Below are positions 39,901 through 51,488 of a DNA stretch of 64,000 nucleotides, piece by piece. Position 1 is the stretch's first letter. Each line of letters begins with the position of its first letter. The position numbers and the translations under genes are program-made. Origin of the DNA: Jacaranda mimosifolia (Eukaryota > Streptophyta > Magnoliopsida > Lamiales > Bignoniaceae); contig CM032121.1 in assembly GCA_018894105.1 (NCBI GenBank), positions 5,684,507 through 5,748,506 on the forward strand. The letters are read 5' to 3'. Below the pieces are notes generated by a model. It did not search any database. It was not told the origin of the DNA and saw only the letters and a program-made list of their open reading frames with translations.

Positions 39901-41270
39901 GATGAATTGATGCCTAATGGACACTCATGGTGAACTGCGGTACTAGTGAAGTTCGATTGCCCACTATGGATGCAATATCTCAACATGATGGTTTATCAAT
40001 TATGGCACTTGGAAACTAAATGTTGCCATTAGGGCCCTATGTTAATCATTTATTGGATAGGTAGGATGCTTTGTTTTGTTTTAGTGGCCCAAAAATTGCT
40101 CCTAAATTGCACAAATAGGTTCCAAATGCATGAAAAACTTTTAGACCAGAAAACAGCCAACCATAAAAAATAGCGAACACCCCTCCCCCCCTTAAATATT
40201 AACCATAAATTGCAAGGATATGGTTATATGCTATTGTTGCAAGCCATTGGTCTCTCTTTGCTCATCCTCTACTTTGCTTGTCCCTGCATTATATGACAGT
40301 ATTTTCAAGATTAATTCAGTAGGAAGAGTATATTTGTGCATTTATTGATGATTAAACATGCAATTGTGTCTGAGAAAAAATAGTAGGTACATCAAAAATT
40401 TTCTTGTCCTTTTCCAAGTTTTGTTTTAGTACTCTGTAGCATTATTGTTCTTTCTATCAATATTAAATTTAGATAGAAGTTTAATTTAGGTTTTCCTTGC
40501 CAGTGGAAAATGTCAGAAAGCATCTTTTCTTTGGATGATAGAAGTGTTTCATTCTTTATTCAATAATCAAATCTTAATATCTTTTAATTACTATCTTGTA
40601 CAGAATGATTAAAACATCGTACAAGAGAAACATTGATATAAGTCAATATTTTACTGATTGTACAATTCATTAATTACTTATATATAGTTGTAGCTCCTAG
40701 AGGATTAGTTATCAGTGCACTTAGGCCAAAAACATAGACAAAGAGAATTCAAATTTACACCTAAAATATGGTTTAATCTTCAGGAGTGAAAGAGATGACC
40801 ATTTCTTTTCCCTCTGTTACCATTTCATTATTTCAGGTATCATTTTAGTGTGCTGCTGTTGTTGCAAAATCCTATGGACTAATAGAGTCCACAGACGAAA
40901 TTGATGAGGCTAGCGGAAGGTGTAATTGTGGTTTGTGGCATTCATTGTTTGTTAGTGTAATAATAAAATATAATTTAAAGATAGAATTCCAATTTGAATG
41001 TTTTCAAACTATTACATCCTTTGAAGGAAAAAGGTTAAAGCCTTCTAATTATTTTACATGTTAATAAAACTTCAGCCTGTTGGTTTATGATCTACATATG
41101 TAAGTATGTTTAAATTTAGCTATTATTTTTTAGTTGGTGTATCATGGATCCATTCTCTTTTTCCCTGTCTGCAAAGTGGATGAATTGTATTTTTAAACTT
41201 GCCATATGTGTTTCTTTTTGGATTTCACTGACTGTATTAATTTGCTTAGGCAATATGAAGGTATATCGTT
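36951..41270. other. Gene-poor region with exon-like scraps
   Basis: No complete gene is visible. At 40849-40919 a 71-nt stretch between an AG acceptor after a pyrimidine-rich run and a GTGTAA donor encodes AAVVAKSYGLIESTDE and a few more residues without a stop. Another AG/GTAAGA-bounded stretch lies at about 37977-38069. A 184-codon minus-strand frame lies at 39493-38939. Around 38490-38570 there is a local GC-rich patch. These may be decayed exons of a captured or ancient gene. Confidence 0.35.
38939..39493 (-). other. Unrecognised 184-codon open frame, probably chance
   Basis: This is one of the longest ATG-initiated frames in the window outside identified repeats. It starts MRTKKTSYGKPRS and is rich in Leu, Ile, Phe and Ser, with a hydrophobic stretch around residues 105-140 that could be membrane-spanning. 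I recognise no domain, no promoter and no splice context. In AT-rich DNA such a frame can arise by chance, and the composition looks like translated AT-rich sequence. Confidence 0.12.
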
Positions 41271-41272
41271 TA

Positions 41273-41764
41273 TAGTGCTGTTTGGTTATGTTTTGGAGGT
41301 GATTATAATATATGTTTTTGGGAAATGAATTTTGAGAGTGGGGTTGGGGAATGTGAAAGTGGTATTGGGAATGTGACAAATGTTACTTTATGTTTTTGGG
41401 AATTAAGTAGAAAATATTTTGGAAAGTTTAGTATGATTGTCTATGTTATAGGAGGGAACATTTTTTATGATAGTTGGTTCAATTAATAATTTTTTGTTGA
41501 ATTTTAGGGGTGAAAATGTAATTGAGTAATATTTTATTGTAAAAATAATAATAAAATATGTATGATATATGTGTATATATATGGGAAAATAGGGAGTTTT
41601 GGGGATAAAGGATAGAAGAAGGTATCGAGAAAATATATTTTGGCATTTCAGAGGTAAAATAAATATATGTCTTCTAGGTATTGAGAAAATATATTTTGGC
41701 ATTTTAGAGGTAAAATAAATATATGTTTGGTTTGTTTTAGCAAAACATAACCAAACATTCCCAA
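41273..41764. mobile_element. hAT-like MITE with internal 58-bp tandem duplication
   Basis: The left end contains TGTTTGGTTATGTTTTGG and the right end, reverse complemented, contains TGTTTGGTTATGTTTTGC, so the inverted repeats share 17 bp. The outer few bases differ and I could not define an 8-bp duplication. Inside, 'gagaaaatatattttggcat' and its flanks occur twice about 58 bp apart (near 41626 and 41684). Similar ends occur in fragments at 13650-13790 and 61500-61650, so this is a repeated family. Confidence 0.5.
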
Positions 41765-43594
41765 ATTAATGGTGGATGCACAGCCAAAAATCTAAGGAAT
41801 ATTATTATCAAGAGGACTTACTCTTGTGAAATATCTACACTATTCAAGCCTGACGGGCTTTACTTTTTCTTTTCTTTTTGGGTCAGTAACTGTGTCAATG
41901 TTAGAAGAATTCTTTAATTCTCAGATTTTCTCTTTTAAAGAGTATATTCTAAGTGCTATGCCGATGTAACTGTTTAATCGTTAATATATATAAATGAACA
42001 ACACGTATTCTTTGTCTTTACAAATTTGTACATGGAGACTGCTATGAGTATAACTTGCAATTTGCCAATTCTCATAGAGCACTAGCCACCACATGGATGG
42101 TGACTTTTGCTTCCACAAGGCATATATTCTGCAAGGAAGATGTTTTACTACTTTCTGCTGTTTAGTTTATTGTGGTTTAATCTCTTGAAGTAGACGTCAA
42201 GATGCACAAATAAAAAAAAAAAGAAAAAATTAATCTTTTATTTATGTTGCACGGATGTATATTATGTACATCTTTTTAGATTTGAATGAAATACTTCAAT
42301 TTGTGTTTTTATAATAAGAAATGAAAGCTTTTCAGATTATGCAGTCTTTTCGCTACTTTCTCCACATTTAGTGATGTCTATTTAGAAGAATATTTGCTTA
42401 CTAATTGTTTCGAGATGATTTTAGTTCACAAGGGGTAATTTTCTTTTCAACTTGAACTATGATGCTTTTTTCTCTTGCATATTTGTGGATGAAATTTAAA
42501 ATCAACTCAAGCTTAATTCTTTTATTTTTTTCCAACTATTATCATAGCCATTTTGTTTATATATTTTCACCTTCTGTCTCACTTTAATTGCTGCTTAAAT
42601 TTTTAAAATTTCTTAACAAATTGGTAGATAGCATGACAAATCAAATTTGATAAATAAATATATAAACAAAAAGCATTTTATATATTAATCCACGGGCATG
42701 GCACCGTGCTCCGTGTGGTACACCCTTTTCTAGTGTGTGTGTGTGTGTGTATAACTTCATATGGTAGTTGAAGATTATTAGTTATATTTATGCAACGTTT
42801 AAATTTTTCAATAACTGGTTAAACATTCCCTCCAATACTGGGTCTTATTTTTATATCTGATTTTTCTTTTCTTGCTATGTATCTATGGTTCACCAAATGA
42901 AATTGACAGAACAACAGCTTTCCAGAAAATGTTGAATTCCCAATTTGACAAAAGTCCTATACAAAAATATAGGACGTCTAATATAGAAAGTATTATATTT
43001 CTAGAAAGATAGGGAAAAAAAATTTCGTTGTCAAATTAAACAGTCAATCAACCCTCTAGGTTCCTAGGCATATGAATTTTTGCTGATCTTGACATCATCA
43101 GCTATTACTTCTATGGAAGGATGTAAGAATATCATCTTGATGAAATAAAACATTTTAACTTCCATTCAATTAATTATAGTACTTGGTACTTGTCCATATA
43201 TATACCATTAGCACGTATATAGGTAATTCAAAATAGTGACAACGAAGAGAAACGTAGCGACAATTAGTACAGGTATATATAGAGAATGAGTTTTTGCAAC
43301 AGAAACCTCTAAACTTAGATATTGGACAGGTTAACCAAAACATAAAACTAAGCATTTAAGAGTAAGTAGATCATTGAGATATGAGAAGTTAGTTACTGAG
43401 AAAAAGACCAATTTAATGTGAATCATGCATATTATCGCAAGTTTAGGAGAAAAAGAAAGTCAGGCATGCAGTGTTAGTTGAGGAAGAAACCTTCATTTAC
43501 CTGATACTCAATAAAATATTACCTAACTGTGTTATAGATTTTCCGGGTCTTCATAAAATAATTAGAAAGAAGATGACCATTTCAAATTGTTCTC
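41765..43594. other. Upstream flank of the germin-like gene
   Basis: No gene found. A (GT)n microsatellite lies at 42733-42750. The block 42740-42906 resembles 16285-16478, so part of this flank was duplicated with the germin-like locus. The last 200 bp before the TATA box are ordinary AT-rich promoter-type sequence. Confidence 0.45.
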
Positions 43595-43602
43595 TATAAA
43601 TA
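43595..43602 (+). promoter_or_regulatory. TATA box of the germin-like gene
   Basis: TATAAATA in the context ctcTATAAATAgg lies 93 bp upstream of the start codon, so transcription would begin near 43625-43635 and leave a leader of about 60-70 nt. It fits the plant TATA consensus and is the only such box close upstream. Confidence 0.75.
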
Positions 43603-43694
43603 GGCACCATTTTTATGCAAGGCTCATCACCTCAGTCACAAGAAATAATTAAACAGTTCTAGTTGAAAAAATTATCCAATATATATCAGCTAAA

Positions 43695-44489
43695 ATGAAG
43701 ATTGCTTTAGGCTTCTCTGCAGCCATTCTTACTGCATACTTGGCGACATTTACATATGCATCAGATCCCAGCCCGCTGCAAGATTTCTGTGTTGCTGTTA
43801 GTGATTCCGTGGCCACTGGTAATTAACTTCAAGAACCACTGCTTGTTTTTTCTGATTCTGTAAATTCTTTGCATTACCATCGATCATCAAATAATGTTGG
43901 CATCTATTTTTTAACATATGTAGTTTTCGTGAACGGGAAAATATGCAAGAACCCAAACATGGTTGTTGCCAAGGATTTCTTTTTCCCAGGTCTAAATAAA
44001 CCTGGAAACACATCAAATCCACTGGGATCAATGGTTACTCCTGTTAACGTCAACCAGCTGCCAGGGCTCAACACTCTTGGCATTTCTTTAGCTCGTATTG
44101 ACTTTGCACCATATGGCCTCAACCCTCCTCACACACACCCTCATGCAAGTGAAATTCTTGTTGTCATAAAAGGCACTCTGTATGTTGGCTTCGTGACTTC
44201 CAATCCAGCAAATCCAAACCAGAAAAACAAGCTGTTTACCAAGTACTTATACCCAGGAGATGTCTTCGTTTTCCCACAGGGCTTGATACATTTTCAGTTT
44301 AACGTTGGAAAAACCAATGCTGTGGCACTTGCTGGTCTAAGCAGTCAGAATCCAGGAGTCATAACTATTGCAAATGCAGTTTTCGGGTCAGATCCACCAA
44401 TTAATCCAGCTGTTTTGACTAAGGCTTTCCAAGTTGAGAAGAATGTGATTGACTATCTTAAAGCACAATTTTGGTGGAACATCAATTAA
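43695..44489 (+). CDS. Germin-like protein (secreted cupin), two exons
   Basis: Exon 1 is 43695-43818, the intron 43819-43923 (105 bp, GT-AG, phase 1), and exon 2 43924-44489; the product is 229 residues, the usual GLP length. Residues 1-22 form a hydrophobic signal peptide ending TYA, followed by the typical mature start [10 protein letters not shown]. Cys32 and Cys49 match the conserved GLP disulfide. Germin box 1 (HTHPHASE) supplies His111, His113 and Glu118, and box 2 ([13 protein letters not shown]) supplies His164, so all four manganese ligands are present. Asn70 is in an N-glycosylation sequon (NTS). GLPs are apoplastic hexameric cupins; some act as superoxide dismutase or oxalate oxidase, but sequence alone does not decide the activity. 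Paralogue remnants lie at 12924-13046 and 55800-56598. A copia LTR begins about 280 bp downstream. Confidence 0.95.
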
Positions 44490-44767
44490 ATACAAAGCTG
44501 ATAAGTTTAAGCTGCTAAGCCAAGATGTTATCTTGGCATTGGAAAAATGAAGGTTTACTATCTGAGAACTATAAATATGTACCACATGTTTCTTAATAAG
44601 TTTCTGATCCTAATTTCTTGTTCAAGTGATTTTAACTTTCAATTCCAGAATAATGTAATACATGATTGAGTTTCTGAGTTTCTTTCTTGTATGATATATC
44701 TGCTTTTCTGCAATTCTAAAGTTCATCATGTGTCACACACATATTGATGAATGCTGCTGATTATGCC

Positions 44768-45118
44768 TGTGGTGCTAAGTGCTGTCAACTTAGCACTTTT
44801 AATCTTGATATTTTTTTTATAATTTTTGTATTATTTTCTTACGCTTAGCCCTTTTTATCTCGATATTTTGTTATAATTTTTGTCCTATTTTGCTATAAGT
44901 TTTTAGAATCTTGATAGTATGAGTAAATATCTGTTGAAGTTTTGTCTAAGCTGGAGTTAAGGAGTCAAATCTCCAGGATTTGAAGGATTTGGTATTGACT
45001 GTTTTTTTGTATTCTTCTATACAAAAAGCTTTTGTTATATGAATGAAAAGTTTTTTCCAACTTTATCAGATTTTCTTCCCTTTCTTTCATTTTTTTTTTT
45101 TTGTCTTGCTCTCCTGCA
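44768..45118 (+). mobile_element. Ty1-copia 5' LTR (plus strand)
   Basis: The right end, CTCCTGCA at 45118, is followed after two bases by a tRNA primer-binding site, which fixes the 3' end of the LTR. The left end is placed at TGTGGTGC because it is a TG at a plausible distance (about 350 bp). That position is less certain because no 3' LTR is available for comparison. The 3' part is T-rich as in many copia LTRs. Confidence 0.6.
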
Positions 45119-45120
45119 AT

Positions 45121-45132
45121 TGGTATCAAGAG
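45121..45132 (+). other. Primer-binding site (initiator-Met tRNA) of the copia element
   Basis: TGGTATCAAGAGC matches, with one inserted A, the TGGTATCAGAGC complement of the plant initiator methionine tRNA 3' end used by most Ty1-copia elements. It lies two bases after the LTR. Confidence 0.8.
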
Positions 45133-45641
45133 CAAAAACTGATCTTCGAGGAACTGTTTTTTGAGAGAAAACTAGCAAGATTGCCCACCAAAAACCCTTA
45201 AACACTTGATCCGTCCAGGTCTTTTTCATATTGCTTCCGATGCACTCCCCATCACCCCCCATTTCTTAATGGCGAGAACTATCAAGTCTGGAATATGAAG
45301 GTGAAGGCATACCTGAAGAGTGTTGGTCTATGGAAGTATGCTGAGGAAGACATGGCTTCAACACTTTTGAGGCAAAACCCAACTCTTCAGCAAATCAGAA
45401 ATCATGGAGAAGAGATGGCAGAAGGTCCAGAAGTCTTGTTTTTCATCCAATGCTACGGTCTCATATTCAATTTTTACAATCATCATAGCATGTGAATCTG
45501 CCAAAAAAGCTTGGGATAAACTAAAACAAAAATTTTAGGGGAGTGATGAGACAATGCAAGTGCAAATTCTGAATTTAAGAAAAGAATTTGAGATGTTAAG
45601 GATGAAAGAGACTGGAAAGGTAAAAGATCATATTGATAAAA

Positions 45642-47518
45642 GGGCAAATGTTATAAATGGTCCCTAAAGTTTTAGTTTAGAATCACTTTAGTCCTCAAAT
45701 TTTAAAACTTCATTTTTTTAGTCCCTAACGTTTGGATTTAGTTTCAATTTAGTCCCTAAGTCAACTTTCCGGCAACTTTTCAACGGAAAATTGACCAAGT
45801 TTGACATTTTTAAGGGCAAAATTATCAATTTATAGTTTTATGTTTCACTTTAGTCCCCATATAAGGTTTTATGTTCGACTTTAGTCCCTATGTTATTTTT
45901 TTTTTTCTTTTTCTTTTTTTCCTTTTTATAAATATATGTACATGTGTGTATATATAATTGATACTAATATATTATTATTAACATTAAATAATATATTATT
46001 GATATATTAATATCATTTGTGATACTGTTATAATTAATAATATTAACTGTATGATTAGTGATATATTAATAATAATATTAATAATAATAAAGATTATATT
46101 ATAATAATTTTAATTATATTCATAATATATAGTATTAATAAATACTGTATGATTAGTGAGTTTTTAGTGAATTAGGGTCGAGTCCTGCAATCAACAGCAA
46201 ACATCAGGCTCTCCAACACTCAAGTTAGTATGGATCAACTAAAGGAATGAGTAGTAGAGTGAGAGCACAAGATAAGAAATTGCATACATTGCTAAAGGGT
46301 TGTGATAGGGTATTTATAGTCTTCTCACTGGGGTTGATATGACTATGATGCCTTCACGAAATTGGTGTAGCTCTTGTGCTGGATTGAGGGTTATGAAGTC
46401 TTTTCCTTCTTGTGTACTATTCCAGGTGGCGCGGCCTAAGGTATAGAGGTACACTGGTGGCGCGTACTATCCTAAGTCCATTGAGAAAAAGTGGTACTGT
46501 AGTGGCATGCGCCATTAATGTGGAGGCACGCCACCAAGGGGAGCATTTAATGCGGTGGAGAGGCTGCTGCCTCTCCTTGGCCTCCATGGTTGATATGGAT
46601 GTTCCTGTATAACATCTCCTCGAGCTACAGTTGATTTGTTTCAGATTAACCACCCTGGGCGAAGTGAGAGAAATTGACTAGAGGCCCAAGTCAATCAGCA
46701 GGTGTCGATGCTCTACTCTAACGAATTTCAACTGTGGTCGAGTTACGATCGAGTCTGCCAGTAATTGGGTCATCCGGCGTCCTCTTTCCGCTCTGGTCAA
46801 GGATCTCGGGGTTGGGCCTGTTGGACCATCATGCCTTTCTCCTCTAGTCGAGTATCTTTGGGTTTGAGCCTATTGGGTTATCTCGTATCAATTATATTAA
46901 TAATAATAAAATTAATTTAATATTTATTAATATCATGTATTATTATTAGTAGTTGTAATATTATAATAATAATAATAAATTATTATATTAATAATATTTA
47001 TAATATTATTAATACTGTATATTATGAATATAATTAAAATTATTATAATATAATCTTTTTTATTATTAATATATCACTAATCATACAATTAATATTATTA
47101 ATTATAATAGTATCACAAATGATATTAATATATTAATAATATATTATTTAATGTTAATAATAATATATTAGTATCAATTATATATGCACACATGTACATA
47201 TATTTATAAAAAGAAAAGAAAAGGAAAAAAAATGTAACATAGGGACTAAATTGGTACATAAAATCTTATATAGGGACTAAAGTGGAACATAAAATCTTAC
47301 ATAGGGACTAAAGTGAAACATAAAACTATGAATTGACAATTTTGCCCTTAAAAATGTCAAACTTGGTCAATTTTCAAGTGAAAAGTTGCTGGAAAGTTGA
47401 CTTAGGAACTAAATTGAAACTAAATCCAAACGTTAGGGACTAAAAAGTGAAGTTTTAAAGTTTGAAGACTAAAGTGATTCTAAACTAAAACTTTGGGGAC
47501 AATTTATGACATTTGCCC
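45642..47518. mobile_element. Mutator-like foldback element with ~500-bp TIRs, TSD TTGATAAAA
   Basis: The left end GGGCAAATGTTATAAATGG and the right end, reverse complemented, GGGCAAATGTCATAAATTG start inverted repeats that run for about 500 bp. They include repeated 'agtccctaa', 'ggttttatgtt' and 'gggcaaaattatcaattta' blocks. A perfect 9-bp duplication TTGATAAAA flanks it (45633-45641 and 47519-47527), diagnostic of Mutator-like elements. It carries no transposase. It sits within copia gag and is therefore younger than that insertion. A transcript across it could fold into a very long hairpin. Confidence 0.9.
46155..46889 (-). mobile_element. LTR-like insert in the loop of the foldback element
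   Basis: The loop is much less AT-rich than the arms. On the minus strand it starts TGATACGAGATAACCC, has a TATAAATA box (46308-46315 region), and ends with 'acttgagtgttggag..gattgcagg' and a CA near 46155. That tail phrase resembles the 'cttgagcgtcggagtg..gcagg' 3' end of many plant Ty3-gypsy LTRs. Flanks ATTAG and ATTAT could be a decayed 5-bp duplication. It is either a solo LTR inserted in the loop or sequence captured by the element. Confidence 0.45.
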
Positions 47519-48515
47519 TTGATAAAATTATGAAAATTGTTAGTTAGATCAGGTTATTCAGAGGAGGAGCAATGAAAGAGAAGAGGATTGTTGAGAAGTT
47601 GAGGGTGACACATTGCTTTCACAAGTTCAATGCTAGGCCTGCAAGCAACTTGGTCATGTGGATAAGGAGTACAAAACAAACTAAAATCAACAAGCTCAAG
47701 CCTAGCCTACTCAAGTAATTGCAAATGCTGATAATCATGAAGAGAATTATTTGCTGTTATTTTGGTTGAAGATAATGGATGCACACATCACATGACAGCC
47801 AACTTGAAGAATTTTGAAGAGTCCTGAATTTTGAATGCTTGGACTCGAATTATTCTTCCAAAGTTAGGCCTGAAGACGGTAGGCTTGTGGATGTGAAAGG
47901 CAAAGGAATAGTAGCTTTTCAAACTCCCTCAGGTGCGAAGGTGATAGTTGATGTGTTACTTGTTCTTGAAATTAGGCAAAACCTTCTTAGTGTTGGCCAG
48001 TTGGTTGACAAGAATTATACTTTGTCATTTAAAGATAAAACATGTCAAATCATGGATCCAAATTGGTATATATAAAGCTTCTCACAGTCAAGATGAACAA
48101 AAGAAGTTTTCCTCTTAATTGGAAACATGCTGAGATAGAAGCTCATGTCAGCATACAAGAATTAACATGTATATGACATAAAAGACTTGGCCGCACTAAC
48201 TTTAAATCTTTGAAAATGCTGCAAAATAAGGAGTTTGTCAAATTGGGAAGCTAACTCATCACCTTTTCCTATTCATCACCTTTTCCTATAAATTAATCTT
48301 GGAGAGCTATGAAAAGCTCCAGCTAATACACAAGATGTGTATGCATGGGCCTATGATTGATGTTGTATTTTATTTGTTATGTTTGGATATGATATAAAAA
48401 ACGTGTGGAGAAGTAGGAGGTTTAACATCACTTTTCACTCTAGGAATCCACCTCAGAGCTTCGGTAATAGCAAGAAGATTTTCTTATTTAAAAACAAGTC
48501 TGAAACAATTACAAA

Positions 48516-50195
48516 GGAAAAATTGCACTTTTGGTCCCATAACTTAGGGTCATTTTCAATTGAGTCCCATTTATTTCGGAATTATCAAGTTGAGTTCCAT
48601 AATTTAAATTTTTTCTCAAATTTGGTCTTGTCTCCCCCTTCCATCAAATACTTTACGAGAAATGCATGTGCTATATGTGTAGTCGTTAGCAAGTAGGTTT
48701 CGGAGGGAAAATTGACGAGGCTTAAGTTGTGTGACCAAAAGTGCGATTTTCTCGGGCATTGTCCGTATTTATATTTTAAGCACTTTTTAATGCTTATTTA
48801 TAAATTAAAATTTAATTTAACAAAAAATATATTTTAAATTATGTTTTATTAAACAACTTATTTCTAAATTTAAAGTATATTTGAAATTTAAATTATATTT
48901 GAAATCATATTAATTTTCAATTATACTAATTAGAAATAACAAAATTAAAAATAATTTAAAATTTAAAATTTAAGGTTAAAAAGTAATTTTTAATTTAAAT
49001 TTAAATTTGAATTACTTTTTTATCTTTGTAAAATGATATTAATTATTGTATTTAGTAAAATTATTATAAAAAAATTCAATTAATATTTAGAAATTTAAAT
49101 TTAAAATTAATGTTCTAAGTTACATGAAATAAATATTCAATTTTTTAAATATTATAAATTAAAGATTTAATAATATTATAAATATTTAATATTTTTTCGT
49201 GTTTGGAGACTTATTTAGTTATTAACTTGTTAAATTTTTTGTTATTCTAGAAAATCAATTAATTTGAAAATAAATTTTAAATTTTATAATATATAAAGTT
49301 TAAACTTTAAATTTTAATTTTACTTGTTATAAATTTCGAAATAGATTTTTTAATTTTTTTGTTATTTTTAAATTTTCATTTATGATAATGAAAAACTAAT
49401 TCAGAAATTATAAATCTTGAATTTTCCATTCTTATTTCCAGATTAAAATTTAAATATAATCTTAAATTATATTAGGTTATTTCTAAATTTAAATCATATT
49501 TTAAATTCTGTTATTTTTAATTATATTTAGAAATAATGAAATTAAAAATAATTTTTAATTTAAAATTTATAAATAAAGTAACCATTCCAAATCTTAAGTA
49601 TAATTAAAATATACTTAAATTAAAAATATAATTTAAAATTTATTTTCAAATTAACTAAATTTTAAAGGTAACAAAAAATTTAACAAGTTAATAACTAAAT
49701 AAATTTCCAAACAAAAAAGATTGTCAAATATAAATTATAATTTCTCTCATGTCTGGAAAAGAAATACTTATTTTAATTTTTTAAATACTTTTGAATATTT
49801 TTAAAACTTTTTACACGGTAAAAATAAATTCTTTAATTTATAATATTTAAAAAAAAATTGGATACTTATTTTGTGTAATTTAGAATATTTTAAATTTAAA
49901 TTTATGAAAATTATTGAAAATTATTTATGATAATTTTACTAAGTACATTAATTGTTGAAAAATCACACTTTTGGTCCCATAACTTAGGCACCGTCAATTT
50001 TCCCTCCAAATCCCACATGTTAACGGCGACATGGACAACATGTGCGTTTCCCATTAAGTATTTGACGGAAGAAGAGAGGCGGGACCAAATGTGAGAAAAA
50101 TTCTTCATTGTGGGACTCCATGTGGTAATTCCAAAATGAATGGAATTTAAATGAAAATGACCCTAAATTATGGGACCAAAAATGCGATTTTCCCC
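48516..50195. mobile_element. Second long-TIR foldback element (1.68 kb)
   Basis: The ends are GGAAAAATTGCACTTTTGG on the left and, reverse complemented, GGGGAAAATCGCATTTTTGG on the right. The arms continue inward. The outer ~240 bp of each arm looks like a MITE with its own inverted ends (48516-48753 and 49955-50195). The AT-rich inner parts also pair: 'cttatttagttattaacttg' near 49211 matches the complement of 'caagttaataactaaataaa' near 49683. The left arm is about 270 bp longer. I could not define a target-site duplication. Class is probably Mutator-like by analogy. Confidence 0.7.
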
Positions 50196-51042
50196 AAGAG
50201 GTGACCTTATAAAATTTGGAGCAAAACTCCAAGTATAGAATGACTTCTAAGGTAAGACACACTTATCATGATCTAGAAAATGTAAAAAGCTAATAAATTC
50301 AGCTGAGAAATATTAAATAGAAGTATAAGGACTAAATAACCAAGAAACAAAGTGAAAAGAACTATTAAAACTGGTATAAACCCAAGTGCCCTTTTATATT
50401 TCCCGAAAGTAGTTGTAACAGTACACAATCGAGCAATTCTTAGTAATTTCATCATAACTCACAGTAAAAAAATAATTTTCAAGATCCGTCTATTGATTTA
50501 GAAACTAGACACCCTTGACTTTCCAATGGTATATAGCTCACCACTCAGTTCATTCCCAATGAAAGCAATTCATTTCAAGAAGTAGATCCAAAATCTGTTA
50601 CAACACCCTAAAAACGGATTCCAAATGCACCAATTGATATATCATCCGTAGGCATGATTGTCTCTCATAAATGGCTACTTTTCTCACAAGGACTTATATC
50701 TTCATTCCATAATTAATTTTAAATTATTTCGGTGTCAGGATAATATCTGGATAACAATTGTTATGGATTGTAAGATTTATTATTATAAATATTGGTATAT
50801 GAGCGACAATTCACATACGTTGGGTGGGTTTGAGTTGAGTCAAATTAGGAGTATTATATAAATTTATTCAATCCGAACCCAACCTATTTAATTTTTAACC
50901 TGAGAACCCCAAGCTCAATCCTAACTTGAATTAAATCAGATCAACTCCGATCGACTTGATTTGAATTGGGTTAACCACCAACCCGAAATCCACATGACCA
51001 CCAGATCCACTTATGAAGAGCATTTCAAAAGTAGAAGATTTT
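50196..51042. other. Degraded repeat, possibly gypsy LTR-derived
   Basis: The phrases 'catcataactcacagta', 'gaaactagacaccc', 'cttgactttccaatggtatat' and 'caacaccctaaaaacgg' are of a type found inside long gypsy LTRs. No ends are recognisable. No gene. Confidence 0.3.
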
Positions 51043-51488
51043 AACAAAATGTAAATGAGATTTATATTTATTTAGACCTCCAATATATATATATATTTAA
51101 ATTTATTTAAACCAAAAAGTATGTAATTATGGTTCAAATCATCTACATTAATATTGACTTTCACATCCAAATTTAATTTCAGAAGATGATTACATATTCA
51201 ATTAATCTTGTGTAAATTACTCTTAAACATTATTTCAAATATACATACTTACTTAATTGCATAAAACAATATTGTACATAATATTATATATACTTGTAAT
51301 GGACTATTGTACTATTATATTCATAACAAAACTAACAAATCAATTTTAATTTAAAAAATTATTCTAAAATTAGAAAAAGTTTATGAAGCAGATTGGCAAC
51401 AAAAGAGAGCACTTCAAAATTTATTTATTTTTACATAATATGGGTTGGGTTGGATCGGGTCGGATTGGATTGGATTGGATTGGATTGA

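Larger units (their letters stand above)
45240..48515 (+). pseudogene. Ty1-copia gag-protease-integrase remnant, interrupted
   Basis: Gag begins with FLNGENYQVWNMKVKAYL near 45263-45316 and continues in broken frames to SDETMQVQILNLRKEFEML and KVKDHIDK just before the foldback insertion at 45642. After the insertion (47528 on) a degraded protease region and the frame at 47839-48075 follow, with [14 protein letters not shown] and [14 protein letters not shown]. Then comes a GAG-pre-integrase phrase (HKRLGRTNFKSLKMLQ) near 48178-48225. Weak integrase similarity (FKNKSETITK) runs to 48515, where the second foldback begins. Reverse transcriptase and the 3' LTR are absent. Multiple stops and frameshifts make it dead. 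Confidence 0.85.

Noticed and set aside
43904..44122. Minus-strand frame across the germin-like exon 2
   Set aside because: It is a shadow of the real coding strand; the plus strand has the conserved motifs and splice sites.
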